From NCBI GenBank assembly GCA_015234425.1, contig JADGNE010000023.1:1-64000 (forward strand): DNA of 64,000 bases. Direction: 5' to 3'. The stretch is from Devosia sp. GTDB taxonomy: Bacteria; Pseudomonadota; Alphaproteobacteria; Rhizobiales; Devosiaceae. The notes below the pieces were generated by a model, which did no database searches, was not told where the DNA came from, and saw only the letters and a program-made list of their open reading frames with translations. Shown piece after piece: positions 38,118-47,145 of the stretch. The number at the start of each line of letters is the position of its first letter. Positions within the stretch are counted from its first letter, which is position 1. The position numbers and the translations under genes are program-made.

Positions 38118-39470
38118 TTAGTTAAACTTGATGATCTTCGCGCCTTCTGTCTGCGGAACCAGCGGTCGGACGGCAGCGCGTGCGATTTCCTCAAGCCCGT
38201 CTACGATCCACCGGCTATAGTGCTTCTCGATTTGCACAACCGATGTGTCATGGAGTGCAGCCACAAGACGGATCGGCTGGTTTGCTCGAATGCCATTCAC
38301 GATTGATGTGTGGCGGAGGGCATAGGGGATTACTTTCGGCAAGCCGGCTCTTGCAGTGATCTGCTGCCAGCTCTTGTCCAACGCTGCCGCCGACTGCCAC
38401 CGCCCGCGCTCAGACCTTACCCAAGCCCTTCCACCGGGGGCTTGAGCATGCCGCCAGCGTTCGAGCAGTGGCTCGTACGGGTCGCGCCCTTGCGTCACTG
38501 GAACCAGTTCGTCGAGTACGTCTTGGCCCACAGGTATCTTGAGGGAATCCGACTTGTCACCCTGTCCCTTCCGGCTGCGCGGCACGATTAGCCGCCCCTC
38601 TTTACGCTGGCAGTCCTTCACCTGCATGCGGGCGACCTGAGAGAAGCGCGCGCCGGTTGCCGTCAGCACCAGCACCATGCGGTAGAGGTCGCCCTCCCAA
38701 TACTGCTCTGCGTCGATCTCACGCGCTGCCTTCAACAAACGAGCCACGTCTGCATCTGCCAGTATCTGGTTTTCACGTGCTGCGGGCTCCCGATGATCAC
38801 CCAGGTGCTCAAACCGGATACCCCGCTTGATTATGTCTGGCAGGCGCGGATTTAAGCGCTCCCGATTTGCGTCATAAGCACTATTCAGCGCTGCCTTGAG
38901 GTCGCTACCGAGACGCAGAAGTGTGGCGTGCTTCAGGTTGTTGGGTAGACCTGCACACCATGCCCGAAGGTCGGGCTCCGTGAGCCTGTGCAGGGGAATG
39001 GCAGCCAACGGCGACGGTGCTACAGCAGCCTTCTTGCTGCTAGCGGGCGCGCCAAGCACATATCTCCTTAGTCGGCTGCTGGCATCGCTGCGCACCGAGC
39101 GACCGGCCCACTTGCTATCTCGGTTGTCGCGCATGGCAATGTACTGCTCGACCGCCGACTGGACGGTAAGGATCGGGCCATCGGCGAGAGCCTTTGCGTC
39201 CAACCGTTCCCGTTGAACGGTCTCGCGACCCGCCTTGGTCGCTGCCTGAAAGTCCAGCGTCCCAACAGCGATTTCGTCGTCTGCTGTGCCAAGCTTCATC
39301 TGCTTGTAGCCAACGCCATTGCGCCACCGGACTAGCCACACACCGCCCCGAGCCCCCTTGCGGTAGCCAAGGTGAACTTCCGGGTCGATACCGCGCCAAT
39401 GAATGCCCTGCGGCAGTTCCTTGCGCGCATTCCGGGTAGTGATGGGCGCTTCTTTGAGGGTCTTGGCCAT
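38118..39470 (-). CDS. int: Tyrosine recombinase / integrase
   Basis: 450 residues from the ATG at 39470 (MAKTLKEAPITTRNARKELPQGIHWRG); an ATG at 39503 adds 11. An arm-binding N-terminal part (VWLVRWRNGVGYKQMKLGTADD) and a core-binding domain precede the catalytic domain: Arg in LTATGARFSQVARM, Lys near PRSRKGQGDKSDS, YALRHTS (HxxR motif with Tyr in the first place), His in AALHDTS and Tyr in QIEKHYSRW. It drives integration between the 34-bp repeats. It lies just inside the right end, reading inward. Confidence 0.93.
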   Translation of the reverse strand: MAKTLKEAPITTRNARKELPQGIHWRGIDPEVHLGYRKGARGGVWLVRWRNGVGYKQMKLGTADDEIAVGTLDFQAATKAGRETVQRERLDAKALADGPILTVQSAVEQYIAMRDNRDSKWAGRSVRSDASSRLRRYVLGAPASSKKAAVAPSPLAAIPLHRLTEPDLRAWCAGLPNNLKHATLLRLGSDLKAALNSAYDANRERLNPRLPDIIKRGIRFEHLGDHREPAARENQILADADVARLLKAAREIDAEQYWEGDLYRMVLVLTATGARFSQVARMQVKDCQRKEGRLIVPRSRKGQGDKSDSLKIPVGQDVLDELVPVTQGRDPYEPLLERWRHAQAPGGRAWVRSERGRWQSAAALDKSWQQITARAGLPKVIPYALRHTSIVNGIRANQPIRLVAALHDTSVVQIEKHYSRWIVDGLEEIARAAVRPLVPQTEGAKIIKFN

Positions 39471-39632
39471 GGCTCGCTTTCTAAGCTGCAAAATATGCGT
39501 CAAATATGCGAGCTTGCACTTTGGTGCACAAGGACGGCCGCCGGAAAAGCAAAATCTTTTTATTTCAGTGAGTTAGATGTACGTTGGTGCACGAAGTGGC
39601 CCAGCAAAATCACCCGGCGAACCGCTCATAAA
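39471..39632. promoter_or_regulatory. Integrase upstream region with paired direct repeats
   Basis: AAATATGCG occurs at 39491-39499 and 39502-39510 (11-base period) and TTGGTGCAC at 39521-39529 and 39584-39592. Pairs of short direct repeats between an integrase start and its attachment site resemble arm-type integrase or Xis sites. A related inverted GGCACCAA lies in the left end at 30590-30597. Confidence 0.45.
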
Positions 39633-39657
39633 CGCTCCAGTGGAGCGAATTTAGGTC
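39633..39657. repeat. Palindrome flanking the right attachment site
   Basis: CGCTCCAGTGGAGCG (39633-39647) followed by AATTTAGGTC, aligning without gaps with the left copy at 30435 apart from four substitutions. Confidence 0.7.
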
Positions 39658-39691
39658 GTCAGGCCCGAAGAGCTATGCTCGCAGGGCGGGC
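39658..39691. repeat. attR: right 34-bp direct repeat of the mobile element
   Basis: Identical over 34 bases to 30460-30493. It lies 188 bases outside the integrase start and about 200 bases before rarA. Confidence 0.75.
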
Positions 39692-39795
39692 CAGAGTTAA
39701 ACCAGATTCAATCTCTCGGACATCGATTATAAGTCCTTGAATCTAAAAGCTGAAAATCTCGGACTCTCTCAAGCCCTTCGGGTCCTTCGGCTCCC

Positions 39796-39836
39796 TCGTC
39801 TTCCTCCCCCTCGTGGGGGAGGGATCAAGGCTAGGG
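39796..39836. repeat. GC-rich palindromic intergenic repeat, copy just outside attR
   Basis: CTTCCTCCCCCTCGTGGGGGAGG followed by ATCAAGGCTAGGGG. It belongs to the host repeat family and marks the return to host sequence. The rest of the gap up to rarA shows nothing else I can name. Confidence 0.7.
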
Positions 39837-39894
39837 GCTTCGGTAGCCATCCGCAGATAGTGCGAACCCCGACGCTCTCTGCTAATACGCTCTC

Positions 39895-41211
39895 ATGTCC
39901 GATCTCTTTTCTGCCGATCCCCAAGAAACCGACAAGGCCCGCCCGCTGGCCGACCAGCTGCGGCCGCGCACGCTGGACGAAGTCATTGGCCAGGAGCATC
40001 TGCTTGGCCCCAGTGGCACGCTGCGCCGCATGCTGTCGTCCGGCCGTCTGGGCTCGCTGATCCTCTGGGGCCCGCCCGGCACCGGCAAGACCACTGTCGC
40101 GCGGCTCCTCGCCGATCAGATCGGCTTCAAGTTCGAACAGATCTCTGCCATCTTCTCGGGCGTTGCCGACCTCAAGAAGGTTTTCGAGAAAGCGCGCTTC
40201 GAACGCCTCTCGGGCCACCGCACGCTGCTCTTCGTGGATGAGATCCATCGCTTCAATCGCGCCCAGCTCGACAGTTTCCTGCCCGTCATGGAAGACGGCA
40301 CCATCGTCCTCGTGGGCGCCACCACGGAAAACCCGTCCTTTGAGCTCAACGCCGCCATGCTCTCGCGCGCCCAGGTGCTGCGATTCCAGTCGCTTGGGCC
40401 GGAGGATCTCGAAAAGCTGATCGGCCGCGCCGAAACCCTGCTCGGGCAGACCCTGCCGCTCACCGAGGACGCCCGCCAGACCCTGCTCGGTCTCGCTGAT
40501 GGCGATGGTCGCGCGATGCTCGGGCTCGTCGAGGAAATCCTCGCCTCTGTTTCGCAGGACGAGACGCTCGATGCTAACAGTCTGCTAACAATAGTGCAGC
40601 GCAGGGCACCGATTTACGACAAGGCGCAGGACGGCCATTACAATCTGATTTCGGCCCTGCACAAGACCATCCGCGGCTCCGATCCCGATGCCGCGCTCTA
40701 CTATTTTGCCCGCATGCTCGATGCCGGCGAGGATCCGCTTTTCCTCGCTAGGCGCTTGATCCGTATGGCTTCTGAAGACATTGGCTTGGCTGACCCGCAG
40801 GCGCTGCAGCTGGCGATCGCCGGTCGCGACGCCTATCAGATGCTCGGCTCCCCCGAGGGCGAGCTGTCCCTTGCGCAGGTCGTCGTCTACCTTGCGCTCG
40901 CACCCAAGTCGAACGCGGTCTACACCGCCTACAAGGCTGCGGTTTCCCTTGCGAAATCAACGGGTTCGCCGATGCCGCCAATGGTCATTCTCAACGCCCC
41001 GACCAAGCTGATGAAGGGCGAAGGCTATGGCGGCGGCTACATCTATGACCACGACACGCCCGAAGCCTTCTCCGGTCAGGAATATTTCCCAGAAAAGCTC
41101 GGCCGGCAGAATTTCTATCAGCCCGTGGAGCGGGGCTTCGAGCGCGACCTGCGCAAGCGCATGGACTATTTCGCCCGACTTCGTGCTGAGAAATCAAAGC
41201 CGAGGGACTAG
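39895..41211 (+). CDS. rarA: Replication-associated recombination protein A (MgsA/RarA)
   Basis: 438 residues. N-terminal [22 protein letters not shown], Walker [11 protein letters not shown] (about residues 58-67), Walker [12 protein letters not shown], sensor region [15 protein letters not shown] and the C-terminal MgsA domain ([24 protein letters not shown]). RarA is a clamp-loader-like ATPase acting at stalled replication forks. Starts at ATG 39895 after the att region. Confidence 0.97.
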   Translation: MSDLFSADPQETDKARPLADQLRPRTLDEVIGQEHLLGPSGTLRRMLSSGRLGSLILWGPPGTGKTTVARLLADQIGFKFEQISAIFSGVADLKKVFEKARFERLSGHRTLLFVDEIHRFNRAQLDSFLPVMEDGTIVLVGATTENPSFELNAAMLSRAQVLRFQSLGPEDLEKLIGRAETLLGQTLPLTEDARQTLLGLADGDGRAMLGLVEEILASVSQDETLDANSLLTIVQRRAPIYDKAQDGHYNLISALHKTIRGSDPDAALYYFARMLDAGEDPLFLARRLIRMASEDIGLADPQALQLAIAGRDAYQMLGSPEGELSLAQVVVYLALAPKSNAVYTAYKAAVSLAKSTGSPMPPMVILNAPTKLMKGEGYGGGYIYDHDTPEAFSGQEYFPEKLGRQNFYQPVERGFERDLRKRMDYFARLRAEKSKPRD

Positions 41212-41308
41212 TTATCCCCCTTGGGTCCGGTCTGCATTATCCTGATCCGGCCGATCGCGATCCCATAAAAGAAAAACGCACCGGCCGGGGCCAGTGGCGT
41301 TCTTCTGG

Positions 41309-42424
41309 TCAGTTGCTGTGGTGCCACGCACCGACCTTGCCGCTTTGCAGGCCGTAATCATACAGCATGCTGAGCCATTGTGGGGATCCGAAGAGGCTGC
41401 TGCTCTCGGGGAATTCAGCCGGGATTGCCGTCACGCGGTAGCTGACGCCGCTGTCCCGCGCCGAATGGGCCAGTTCGGCCAGATTGGCGCGACCGAGATA
41501 TTTCAGCATGGTCGGCACGGCGCGCTGCAACAGGTTCACGCTCGAAATCTGCACCGTCTCGCGGGTCGGCTCAACCACGCCGTTGAAGATCACATAGAGC
41601 TTGGCCGAGCCATTGCCGCGATTGCCATAGCCGCCGGGCATCAGCAGCACCTGCTGGGTCACGCCGCCGTCGACATGCAGCTCGTTGAACGCCTGCCCCT
41701 GGGCGGCAACATCCACCAGCACGGGCGGGAAAACCCCGGGCACGGCGGCCGAAGCCAGAATGATGCTGTGGACCAGCTGAAGACGGTTGGGCAGCGTGCT
41801 GTTGGCAATGGCGCCGATATCCCAGACCACCGGCCGCTGCGCGTCGAGATTGGTCGTGCCGATATAAAGGCGCCGGCCCTCGCGGTGTGCCTTGGCGATA
41901 TCGTTGAGCACGTTCGCGTCCACCACGGTGGCGATCGCCGACTGCAGCGGTGCATTGCTGAGGATGGACGGCGCGCCGAACACCGCCGACAGGAAATCCG
42001 CCGCCGGATTGGTGGCTTCGGTCAGCGACGAGAAAACCACCTTCAGCCGCTCGTCATAGGGCGTGCCGAGGAAGGCGAGGGGGGCAATGATCGCGCCCAC
42101 GCTGATTCCGGTGACGACTTCAAACTCCGGCCGCTTGCCGCTTTGCGACCAGCCAACGAGGAACCCGGCGCCATAGGCACCGTTGATTCCACCACCAGAC
42201 AGGGTAAGAAAATCAACGCGTCCGTCCGAACCCGGCTTAACGCGCGTATGGCTGAAGGCAAACTCGGGGTCGTCGCCCCAATAGCGCAGCTTGGCCGTAG
42301 TGCCTACGCTGGCGGTGTCGGCCAGGGCCGCGGGGATCGCCGCGCGTTTCGGCGCCACGAAGGAACAGGCACCCAAGGCGATGGCCACAGTCATGATGAC
42401 AGAGAATTTCAACAGACGGTTCAT
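41309..42424 (-). CDS. Patatin-like phospholipase lipoprotein
   Basis: 371 residues from the ATG at 42424 (MNRLLKFSVIMTVAIALGACSFV); the frame extends upstream without protein character. Lipobox LGAC indicates a lipoprotein. Patatin elements: oxyanion loop LSGGGINGAYGAG, nucleophile elbow TGISVGA (GxSxG) and DGG in HVDGGVTQQ, giving the Ser-Asp dyad of lipid acyl hydrolases. Envelope-located; substrate unknown. Convergent with rarA, divergent from crcB. Confidence 0.9.
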   Translation of the reverse strand: MNRLLKFSVIMTVAIALGACSFVAPKRAAIPAALADTASVGTTAKLRYWGDDPEFAFSHTRVKPGSDGRVDFLTLSGGGINGAYGAGFLVGWSQSGKRPEFEVVTGISVGAIIAPLAFLGTPYDERLKVVFSSLTEATNPAADFLSAVFGAPSILSNAPLQSAIATVVDANVLNDIAKAHREGRRLYIGTTNLDAQRPVVWDIGAIANSTLPNRLQLVHSIILASAAVPGVFPPVLVDVAAQGQAFNELHVDGGVTQQVLLMPGGYGNRGNGSAKLYVIFNGVVEPTRETVQISSVNLLQRAVPTMLKYLGRANLAELAHSARDSGVSYRVTAIPAEFPESSSLFGSPQWLSMLYDYGLQSGKVGAWHHSN

Positions 42425-42535
42425 GCGCCAAGAATTCCGATACCTGAGATTTGATCGAACCTTAGAGATGAGGAATGAGAATGGCGCAAACAAATTGTCG
42501 CGCTTTGCGCGCACTTGGTTAGGGGAAGATTAGCC

Positions 42536-42919
42536 ATGGCCAGCGTGCTTCTCGTAGGGGCAGGGGGCGCCATCGGGGCCATGGCACGCTATGGGTTCGG
42601 CCTTTTATTCAGCCGCCACTTCGCCACGACTTTCCCCCTCGCGACCTTGCTGATCAACATCCTGGGCTCGCTCGCCATGGGCCTCGTCATCGGCCTTTTG
42701 TCACGGTTCATGCCGCCCTGGCAGGAGGCGGCCCGCCTTTTCCTCGCTGTCGGGGTTTTGGGTGGCTTCACCACCTTTTCGGCCTTTTCGCTCGACGCCA
42801 TTACACTTCTTGAGCGCGGCGAATTGGCAAACGCACTGTTCTATGTCGCCTTGTCGGTTGTGGTTTGCCTCGCCGGGCTATATCTCGGGCTCTTGATCAG
42901 TAAAGGCGGAGCGGCATGA
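42536..42919 (+). CDS. crcB: Fluoride channel CrcB/Fluc
   Basis: 127 residues from the ATG at 42536, which has AGGGGAAG upstream; a TTG at 42515 is less likely. Four hydrophobic segments, the conserved Asn in ATLLINILGS and the GGFTTFSAFS motif of dual-topology fluoride channels. It exports fluoride. I see no fluoride riboswitch in the short leader. The stop overlaps the rluC start (ATGA). Confidence 0.93.
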   Translation: MASVLLVGAGGAIGAMARYGFGLLFSRHFATTFPLATLLINILGSLAMGLVIGLLSRFMPPWQEAARLFLAVGVLGGFTTFSAFSLDAITLLERGELANALFYVALSVVVCLAGLYLGLLISKGGAA

Positions 42920-43905
42920 GCGCGGTCCAACATAAAGAAGTCACCCCAGACGAAGACGGCATGCGCCTCGACCGCTGGTTCGCGCGCAATTTCCCGCAGC
43001 TGGGTTTTGGGCGTCTGCAGAAGCTTATCCGCAACGGCGACGTGCGGGTCGACAAGGCACGCGCGCAGACCAGCACGCGCGTAACCGCCGGCCAGATCGT
43101 CCGCGTCCCGCCCATCGATGATCCCGGCACGGTCAAGCCGCTTCGGGTCAATGAAGAAGACGTGCGCTTCCTGCGCGATATCACCCTCTACGAGGATGAT
43201 GACGTCATCGTCTTCAACAAGCCCCACGGCCTTGCCGTACAGGGTGGCAGCGGCACCACGCGCCACCTTGATGGCATCATGAAGAGCATTCCGAACGCCC
43301 AAGGCGAAGCGCCACGCCTCGTGCATCGCCTCGACCGCGATACCTCCGGTTGCATCATCGTCGCCAAGACTGCCGCTGCCGCCAAGCATTTCGGCTCGGT
43401 GTTCCGGTCGCGCTCTGCCCGCAAGATTTACTGGGCCATCGTCGCCGGTAACCCGACGCCCCGTCAGGGCGAAATCTCCTGCTTCCTCGCCAAGCAGGTG
43501 ACCGAAGACGGGGAACAGATGGTCGTCGTGCGCAATGGCACGCACGGCGCCCAGCACTCCTCGAGCTATTACTCGACCACAGACACCGCCAGCCGGCGCT
43601 TTGCCTGGGTCACCCTCAAGCCTGTCACCGGCCGCACCCATCAGCTGCGCGTCCACATGGCCCAGCTCGGCACGCCCATCATCGGCGATCCGCGCTACTT
43701 TAACATCGAGAACTGGCAGGCTGCCCCAGGCCTAGGCGAAGGTCTGCACCTTCATGCCCGTCGCCTGTCGCTGCCGCTGCGCAACGGCAAGCGTCTCGAC
43801 ATTTCGGCTCCCTTGCCGCCACACATGCGCGAGAGTTTTGAAGCCCTTGGCTTCGAAGCAGACCGCTACGACGTCCAGACGACCGATCCCGAGGACGCTC
43901 CGTGA
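42916..43905 (+). CDS. rluC: 23S rRNA pseudouridine synthase RluC-type
   Basis: 329 residues: an N-terminal S4 RNA-binding domain (MRLDRWFARNFPQLGFGRLQKLIRNGDVRVDK) and a RluA-family catalytic domain with the nucleophile Asp in VHRLDRDTSGC and the later GRTHQLRVHMA. It isomerises uridines in 23S rRNA; the RluC label is by best family resemblance. Coupled on both sides by four-base overlaps to crcB and the HAD gene. Confidence 0.92.
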   Translation: MSAVQHKEVTPDEDGMRLDRWFARNFPQLGFGRLQKLIRNGDVRVDKARAQTSTRVTAGQIVRVPPIDDPGTVKPLRVNEEDVRFLRDITLYEDDDVIVFNKPHGLAVQGGSGTTRHLDGIMKSIPNAQGEAPRLVHRLDRDTSGCIIVAKTAAAAKHFGSVFRSRSARKIYWAIVAGNPTPRQGEISCFLAKQVTEDGEQMVVVRNGTHGAQHSSSYYSTTDTASRRFAWVTLKPVTGRTHQLRVHMAQLGTPIIGDPRYFNIENWQAAPGLGEGLHLHARRLSLPLRNGKRLDISAPLPPHMRESFEALGFEADRYDVQTTDPEDAP

Positions 43906-44567
43906 AACTTGTCATGTTCGACATGGACGGGACGCTGATCGACACCGAGGCGCTCATCACCGAGCACATGACGGTGACCTTCACCTCGGCCGGTCTGACG
44001 CCACCCACCCCGGCGCAGTCGCGCCGGGTGATCGGGTTGTCCCTTCCTGTCGCCATGGCCCGCCTGCTCGGCTCGGACGACACCGATCTCGCCAATCGTC
44101 TGGCTGATGACTACCGCGCGCATTACCGCGCCGCCATCCTCACCGACGAAGGCCGGGAAGGGCTCTTCCCCGGCGCGCTCGAGACCCTCAACCTCTTGCG
44201 GTCGCGGGCGGACACGCTCCTCGGCATCGCCACCGGCAAGGGGCTCAATGGCGTGCACCGTCTCACCGCGATGCACAATATCGCCGATCACTTCGTCACC
44301 CTGCAGACGCCGGATCACAATCCGTCCAAGCCCCACCCGGGCATGATGCTCCGCGCCATGGCAGAGACCGGCGCCGAGGCACGTGACACTGTGATCATCG
44401 GCGACACGACATTCGATATAGAAATGGGCAAAGCGGCCGGAACCCGGGCGATTGGCGTCACTTGGGGCTACCACCAGCCCGAAGAGCTGATCGCCGCTGG
44501 AGCCGATGTGCTGGTGGAGAGCTACCACGAGCTGCCGGCCGCTATCGACGCCCTATTGGAGGCCTGA
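43902..44567 (+). CDS. HAD-superfamily hydrolase (subfamily IA)
   Basis: 221 residues from a GTG overlapping the rluC stop. HAD motifs: FDMDGTLIDTE (motif I), LGIATGKGL (motif II), KPHPGM (motif III Lys) and IIGDTTFDIEMGKAAGT (motif IV). It is phosphoglycolate-phosphatase-like; substrate unknown. This gene often lies between rluC and the ATP12 chaperone gene in this order. Confidence 0.88.
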   Translation: MKLVMFDMDGTLIDTEALITEHMTVTFTSAGLTPPTPAQSRRVIGLSLPVAMARLLGSDDTDLANRLADDYRAHYRAAILTDEGREGLFPGALETLNLLRSRADTLLGIATGKGLNGVHRLTAMHNIADHFVTLQTPDHNPSKPHPGMMLRAMAETGAEARDTVIIGDTTFDIEMGKAAGTRAIGVTWGYHQPEELIAAGADVLVESYHELPAAIDALLEA

Positions 44568-44568
44568 C

Positions 44569-45345
44569 ATGCGCGACCAGTTGGAAGACGCCCACAAGCA
44601 TATGAACGACGGCTACGGCCGCGCCCAGCACCTCAACAAGGTCGAACTTCCCAAGCGCTTCTATAAGGAAGTCGACGTTGCCCGCGTCGACGACGGCTAT
44701 GCAGTGACGCTCGATGGCCGCCAGGTACGCACACCCGGCCACAAGATCCCGATCTTCGTTCCGGCCCTCAGCATCGCCCAGACGCTGGCGGCGGAGTGGG
44801 CGGCGCAGGGCGAATTCATCAACCCGGCGACCATGCCCATGGTCCGCCTGATCAATTCGGCGGTCGAGAGCGGCGATGAAAAAATCCCCGAATTCCGGGC
44901 CGAAGTGGGAAAATTCGCGGCCGGCGATCTCCTGCTCTATCGGGCCGATAGCCCGCAGGAACTGGTCGCCGATCAGGAGCGCGAATGGGACGGTGCACTC
45001 ATCGCCCTTGCGCGCAAGTTTGACGTCGCCTTCCAGCCGACCATCGGCATTATCCATCAGGAGCAACCTGCGGAGACGCTGAGGAAGCTTGACCTGGCCC
45101 TTGAAAATGAAGGGCTTTTGTCGCTGACGGCGCTGGTCTCGATCACCGGCATCACCGGTTCCGGCCTGCTTGCCATCGGCCTGCTGCATGGCCTGTTCAC
45201 GCCCGATCAGGTCTGGACAGCCGCCCATGTGGATGAGGATCACCAGATCCGCCTGTGGGGTGAAGACGAGGAAGCCAGCGAGCGCCGCGCCAAGCGCCGG
45301 GTCGAATTCGACATCGCCGTTGCCGTCGTCGAAGCTCTCAAATAA
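44569..45345 (+). CDS. ATP12 chaperone family protein
   Basis: 258 residues from the ATG at 44569, one base after the HAD stop. Typical ATP12 sequence: KRFYKEVDVARVDDGYAVTLDGRQVRTPGHK, LAAEWAAQGEFINPATMPM and LVSITGITGSGLLAIGLLHG. ATP12 chaperones the F1 alpha subunit in mitochondria and alphaproteobacteria. Confidence 0.92.
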   Translation: MRDQLEDAHKHMNDGYGRAQHLNKVELPKRFYKEVDVARVDDGYAVTLDGRQVRTPGHKIPIFVPALSIAQTLAAEWAAQGEFINPATMPMVRLINSAVESGDEKIPEFRAEVGKFAAGDLLLYRADSPQELVADQEREWDGALIALARKFDVAFQPTIGIIHQEQPAETLRKLDLALENEGLLSLTALVSITGITGSGLLAIGLLHGLFTPDQVWTAAHVDEDHQIRLWGEDEEASERRAKRRVEFDIAVAVVEALK

Positions 45346-45369
45346 GGGCTTGTTGCTCGCAGACTATTA

Positions 45370-45396
45370 GCATTCGCGACGTTCAGCTGCGAATGC
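45370..45396. terminator. Hairpin between convergent ATP12 and folK genes
   Basis: GCATTCGC (45370-45377) pairs with GCGAATGC (45389-45396); the right arm overlaps the folK stop region. No good U run on either side. Confidence 0.35.
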
Positions 45397-45817
45397 CCAC
45401 GATCCAGTCGGCCGTCTCGGGAGCAATTTCCCGCAGCGGCCCGAGGACGAACTCGCGCTCATGCGCGAACGGATGGGGCAGGGTCAGCCGGCCTGTGTGC
45501 ATCTCGACCCGCTCATAGGCGATAACGTCGATGTCGATCAGCCGCGGCCCCCACACCTCGTGCCGCACCCGACCCATATCCCGCTCGATATCGAGACAGA
45601 CATGGAGCAGGTCCACCGGCTCCAGATCGGTCTCGACCTCGGCCGCCATATTGGCGAAATCGGGCTGATCGGTCTTGCCCCAGGGCGCGGTGCGGATCAC
45701 CGAGGATTGCCGCGTCACCGAAATATCTGCATGGGCATCCAGCCGCTTGATCGCTTCGACCAGTTGCGCCGCCGGGTCGCCGATATTGGCCCCGAGGCTG
45801 AGCCAGGCGCGTGCCAT
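45383..45817 (-). CDS. folK: 2-amino-4-hydroxy-6-hydroxymethyldihydropteridine diphosphokinase
   Basis: 144 residues: ARAWLSLGANIGDPAAQL, then SSVIRTAPWGKTDQPDFANMAAEVETDL and the signature RDMGRVRHEVWGPRLIDIDVIAY. It pyrophosphorylates the pterin in folate synthesis. Third gene of a folP-folB-folK set; its start touches the folB stop. Confidence 0.95.
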   Translation of the reverse strand: MARAWLSLGANIGDPAAQLVEAIKRLDAHADISVTRQSSVIRTAPWGKTDQPDFANMAAEVETDLEPVDLLHVCLDIERDMGRVRHEVWGPRLIDIDVIAYERVEMHTGRLTLPHPFAHEREFVLGPLREIAPETADWIVGIRS

Positions 45818-46200
45818 TATTGCGGCCTCACGCGGTGGAGTTCGATCGCCGCTTCGCCGCGCACCATGGCAATCGGCGCTTCCGGCTTGCGGACCCGGAT
45901 GATGATCCAGTTGATCTCCTCAAAGCTCTCGAACAGCGCCGTAACGATATTCTGGCCGAGTGCCTCGATCAGCTTGGTGCGCTTGCCGTCGAACGTCGCT
46001 TTCACCACGTCAAAAATATCGGCGTAGGAGATCGTATGGCCCAGCGCGTCGCTGCTAGCCGGAGCCGACAGGTCGAGGCCGCATTCGAGGTCAATGAAAA
46101 AGCGCTGGCCGAGCTTCTTTTCCTCCTCGAAGACCCCGTGATAGCCGTAGAAGCCAAGATCGCGAAGGATGATGCGGTCGCCGGAAAAAGCGGTGGTCAT
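45817..46200 (-). CDS. folB: Dihydroneopterin aldolase
   Basis: 127 residues from the ATG at 46200 (MTTAFSGDRIILRDLGFYGYHGVFEEEKKLGQRFFID); the frame is open upstream inside folP. The FYGYHGVFEEEKKLGQ stretch with its Glu and the later SYADIFDVVKATFDG are FolB hallmarks. It converts dihydroneopterin to the hydroxymethyl pterin. One base separates it from the folP stop. Confidence 0.94.
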   Translation of the reverse strand: MTTAFSGDRIILRDLGFYGYHGVFEEEKKLGQRFFIDLECGLDLSAPASSDALGHTISYADIFDVVKATFDGKRTKLIEALGQNIVTALFESFEEINWIIIRVRKPEAPIAMVRGEAAIELHRVRPQ

Positions 46201-46201
46201 G

Positions 46202-47062
46202 TCAAACTGTTCCTGTGTCCGGCGGCCCGTAGAGTGTCGCCTCGGCGACCCGAAGTGCATCGCGATTAGCGCGCACGTCGTGCACGCGAAAAATATGGCC
46301 ACCCGCTGCATAGCCGAGCGCGGTGGTGGCAAGCGTCCCCGGTAGTCGCTCGGAGGGCTGATTGTCCAGCAGTTTGCCGATCATCGATTTTCGCGAGGTG
46401 CCGACCAGCACCGCCAGATCTGGAAAATCGAATCTGAAATCAGCCAGTTGCCGGAGGATCGTGTAGTTCTGCTTGAGGCTCTTGGCAAAGCCGAACCCCG
46501 GGTCGAGCACGAGTTTGTCGCGCGCCAGCCCCGCCCGCTTTGCAATGGTGACGGTGGAATGGAAATAGTCCGCCATGGCCGGAACGGGCTCGGTCTCTTC
46601 CGTCCAGCTCCGGTCCCAGTGCATGGCAATCACCGGCGCCTGATAGAGCGCGGCAATCTCTGCCATTTCCGGCGGGCCCTGCAGCCCATTGACGTCATTG
46701 ATGATATCAGCGCCGGCCTGAATGGCCTGATCGGCGACGAGGGGCTTGTAGGTGTCGATGGAAATCGGCGCCGCGATTCCAGCTGCCCGCAGCGCCTGGA
46801 TGACCGGCACAACCCGATCGAGTTCTTCCTGAACGCCTATCGGTGCTCCGCCGGGCCGCGTGCTTTCCCCGCCCACATCGATGATGTCGGCCCCGTCGGC
46901 AAGCATGGCGCGGGCATGGGAAACCGCCGCTTCGATCTGGTCGTGCTGCCCGCCATCGGAAAAGCTGTCCGGCGTCACATTGAGAATACCCATCACCAGG
47001 GCGCGCCGCCCCAGCACCAGCGGTGGTCGATTGGCAGGGGCGATTGTGTGGCTGCTGTGCAT
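46202..47062 (-). CDS. folP: Dihydropteroate synthase
   Basis: 286 residues from the ATG at 47062. MGILNVTPDSFSDGG and DGADIIDVGGESTRPGG are the two DHPS signatures; SIDTYKPLVA, INDVNG, KLVLDPGFGFAKS and VGTSRKSMIG complete the barrel. It condenses pABA with the pterin and is the sulfonamide target. First gene of the folate set. Confidence 0.96.
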   Translation of the reverse strand: MHSSHTIAPANRPPLVLGRRALVMGILNVTPDSFSDGGQHDQIEAAVSHARAMLADGADIIDVGGESTRPGGAPIGVQEELDRVVPVIQALRAAGIAAPISIDTYKPLVADQAIQAGADIINDVNGLQGPPEMAEIAALYQAPVIAMHWDRSWTEETEPVPAMADYFHSTVTIAKRAGLARDKLVLDPGFGFAKSLKQNYTILRQLADFRFDFPDLAVLVGTSRKSMIGKLLDNQPSERLPGTLATTALGYAAGGHIFRVHDVRANRDALRVAEATLYGPPDTGTV

Positions 47063-47145
47063 GGCTTTCACTCCGGAATGGGCTTGGCATAGCGGGCGGG
47101 AGCCGAAAAGGCGAGGGGAGCATGACATGGTTATGGCAGCGTTCG

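Larger units (their letters stand above)
30460..39691. mobile_element. Integrated phage-satellite-like element (about 9.2 kb)
   Basis: Bounded by identical 34-bp repeats and inserted between the Deg protease gene and rarA. All genes point to the minus strand: tyrosine integrase next to the right end, tandem-HTH regulator, small unknown protein, PrimPol-helicase, iteron region, putative small terminase, large terminase, unknown 236-residue protein and FRG-domain protein. Portal, capsid, protease, tail and lysis genes are absent. This gene set fits a satellite that replicates autonomously and relies on a helper phage for particles; a decayed prophage is the main alternative, but no broken structural genes are visible. 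Confidence 0.8.

Noticed and set aside
30460-39691. Conjugative element (ICE or IME)
   Set aside because: No relaxase, coupling protein or type IV secretion gene is present; the terminase and PrimPol point to a phage-type life style.
42425-42535. Fluoride riboswitch ahead of crcB
   Set aside because: The leader lacks the conserved GGNGAUGG-type start and the pseudoknot pairing; only a small GC hairpin is visible.
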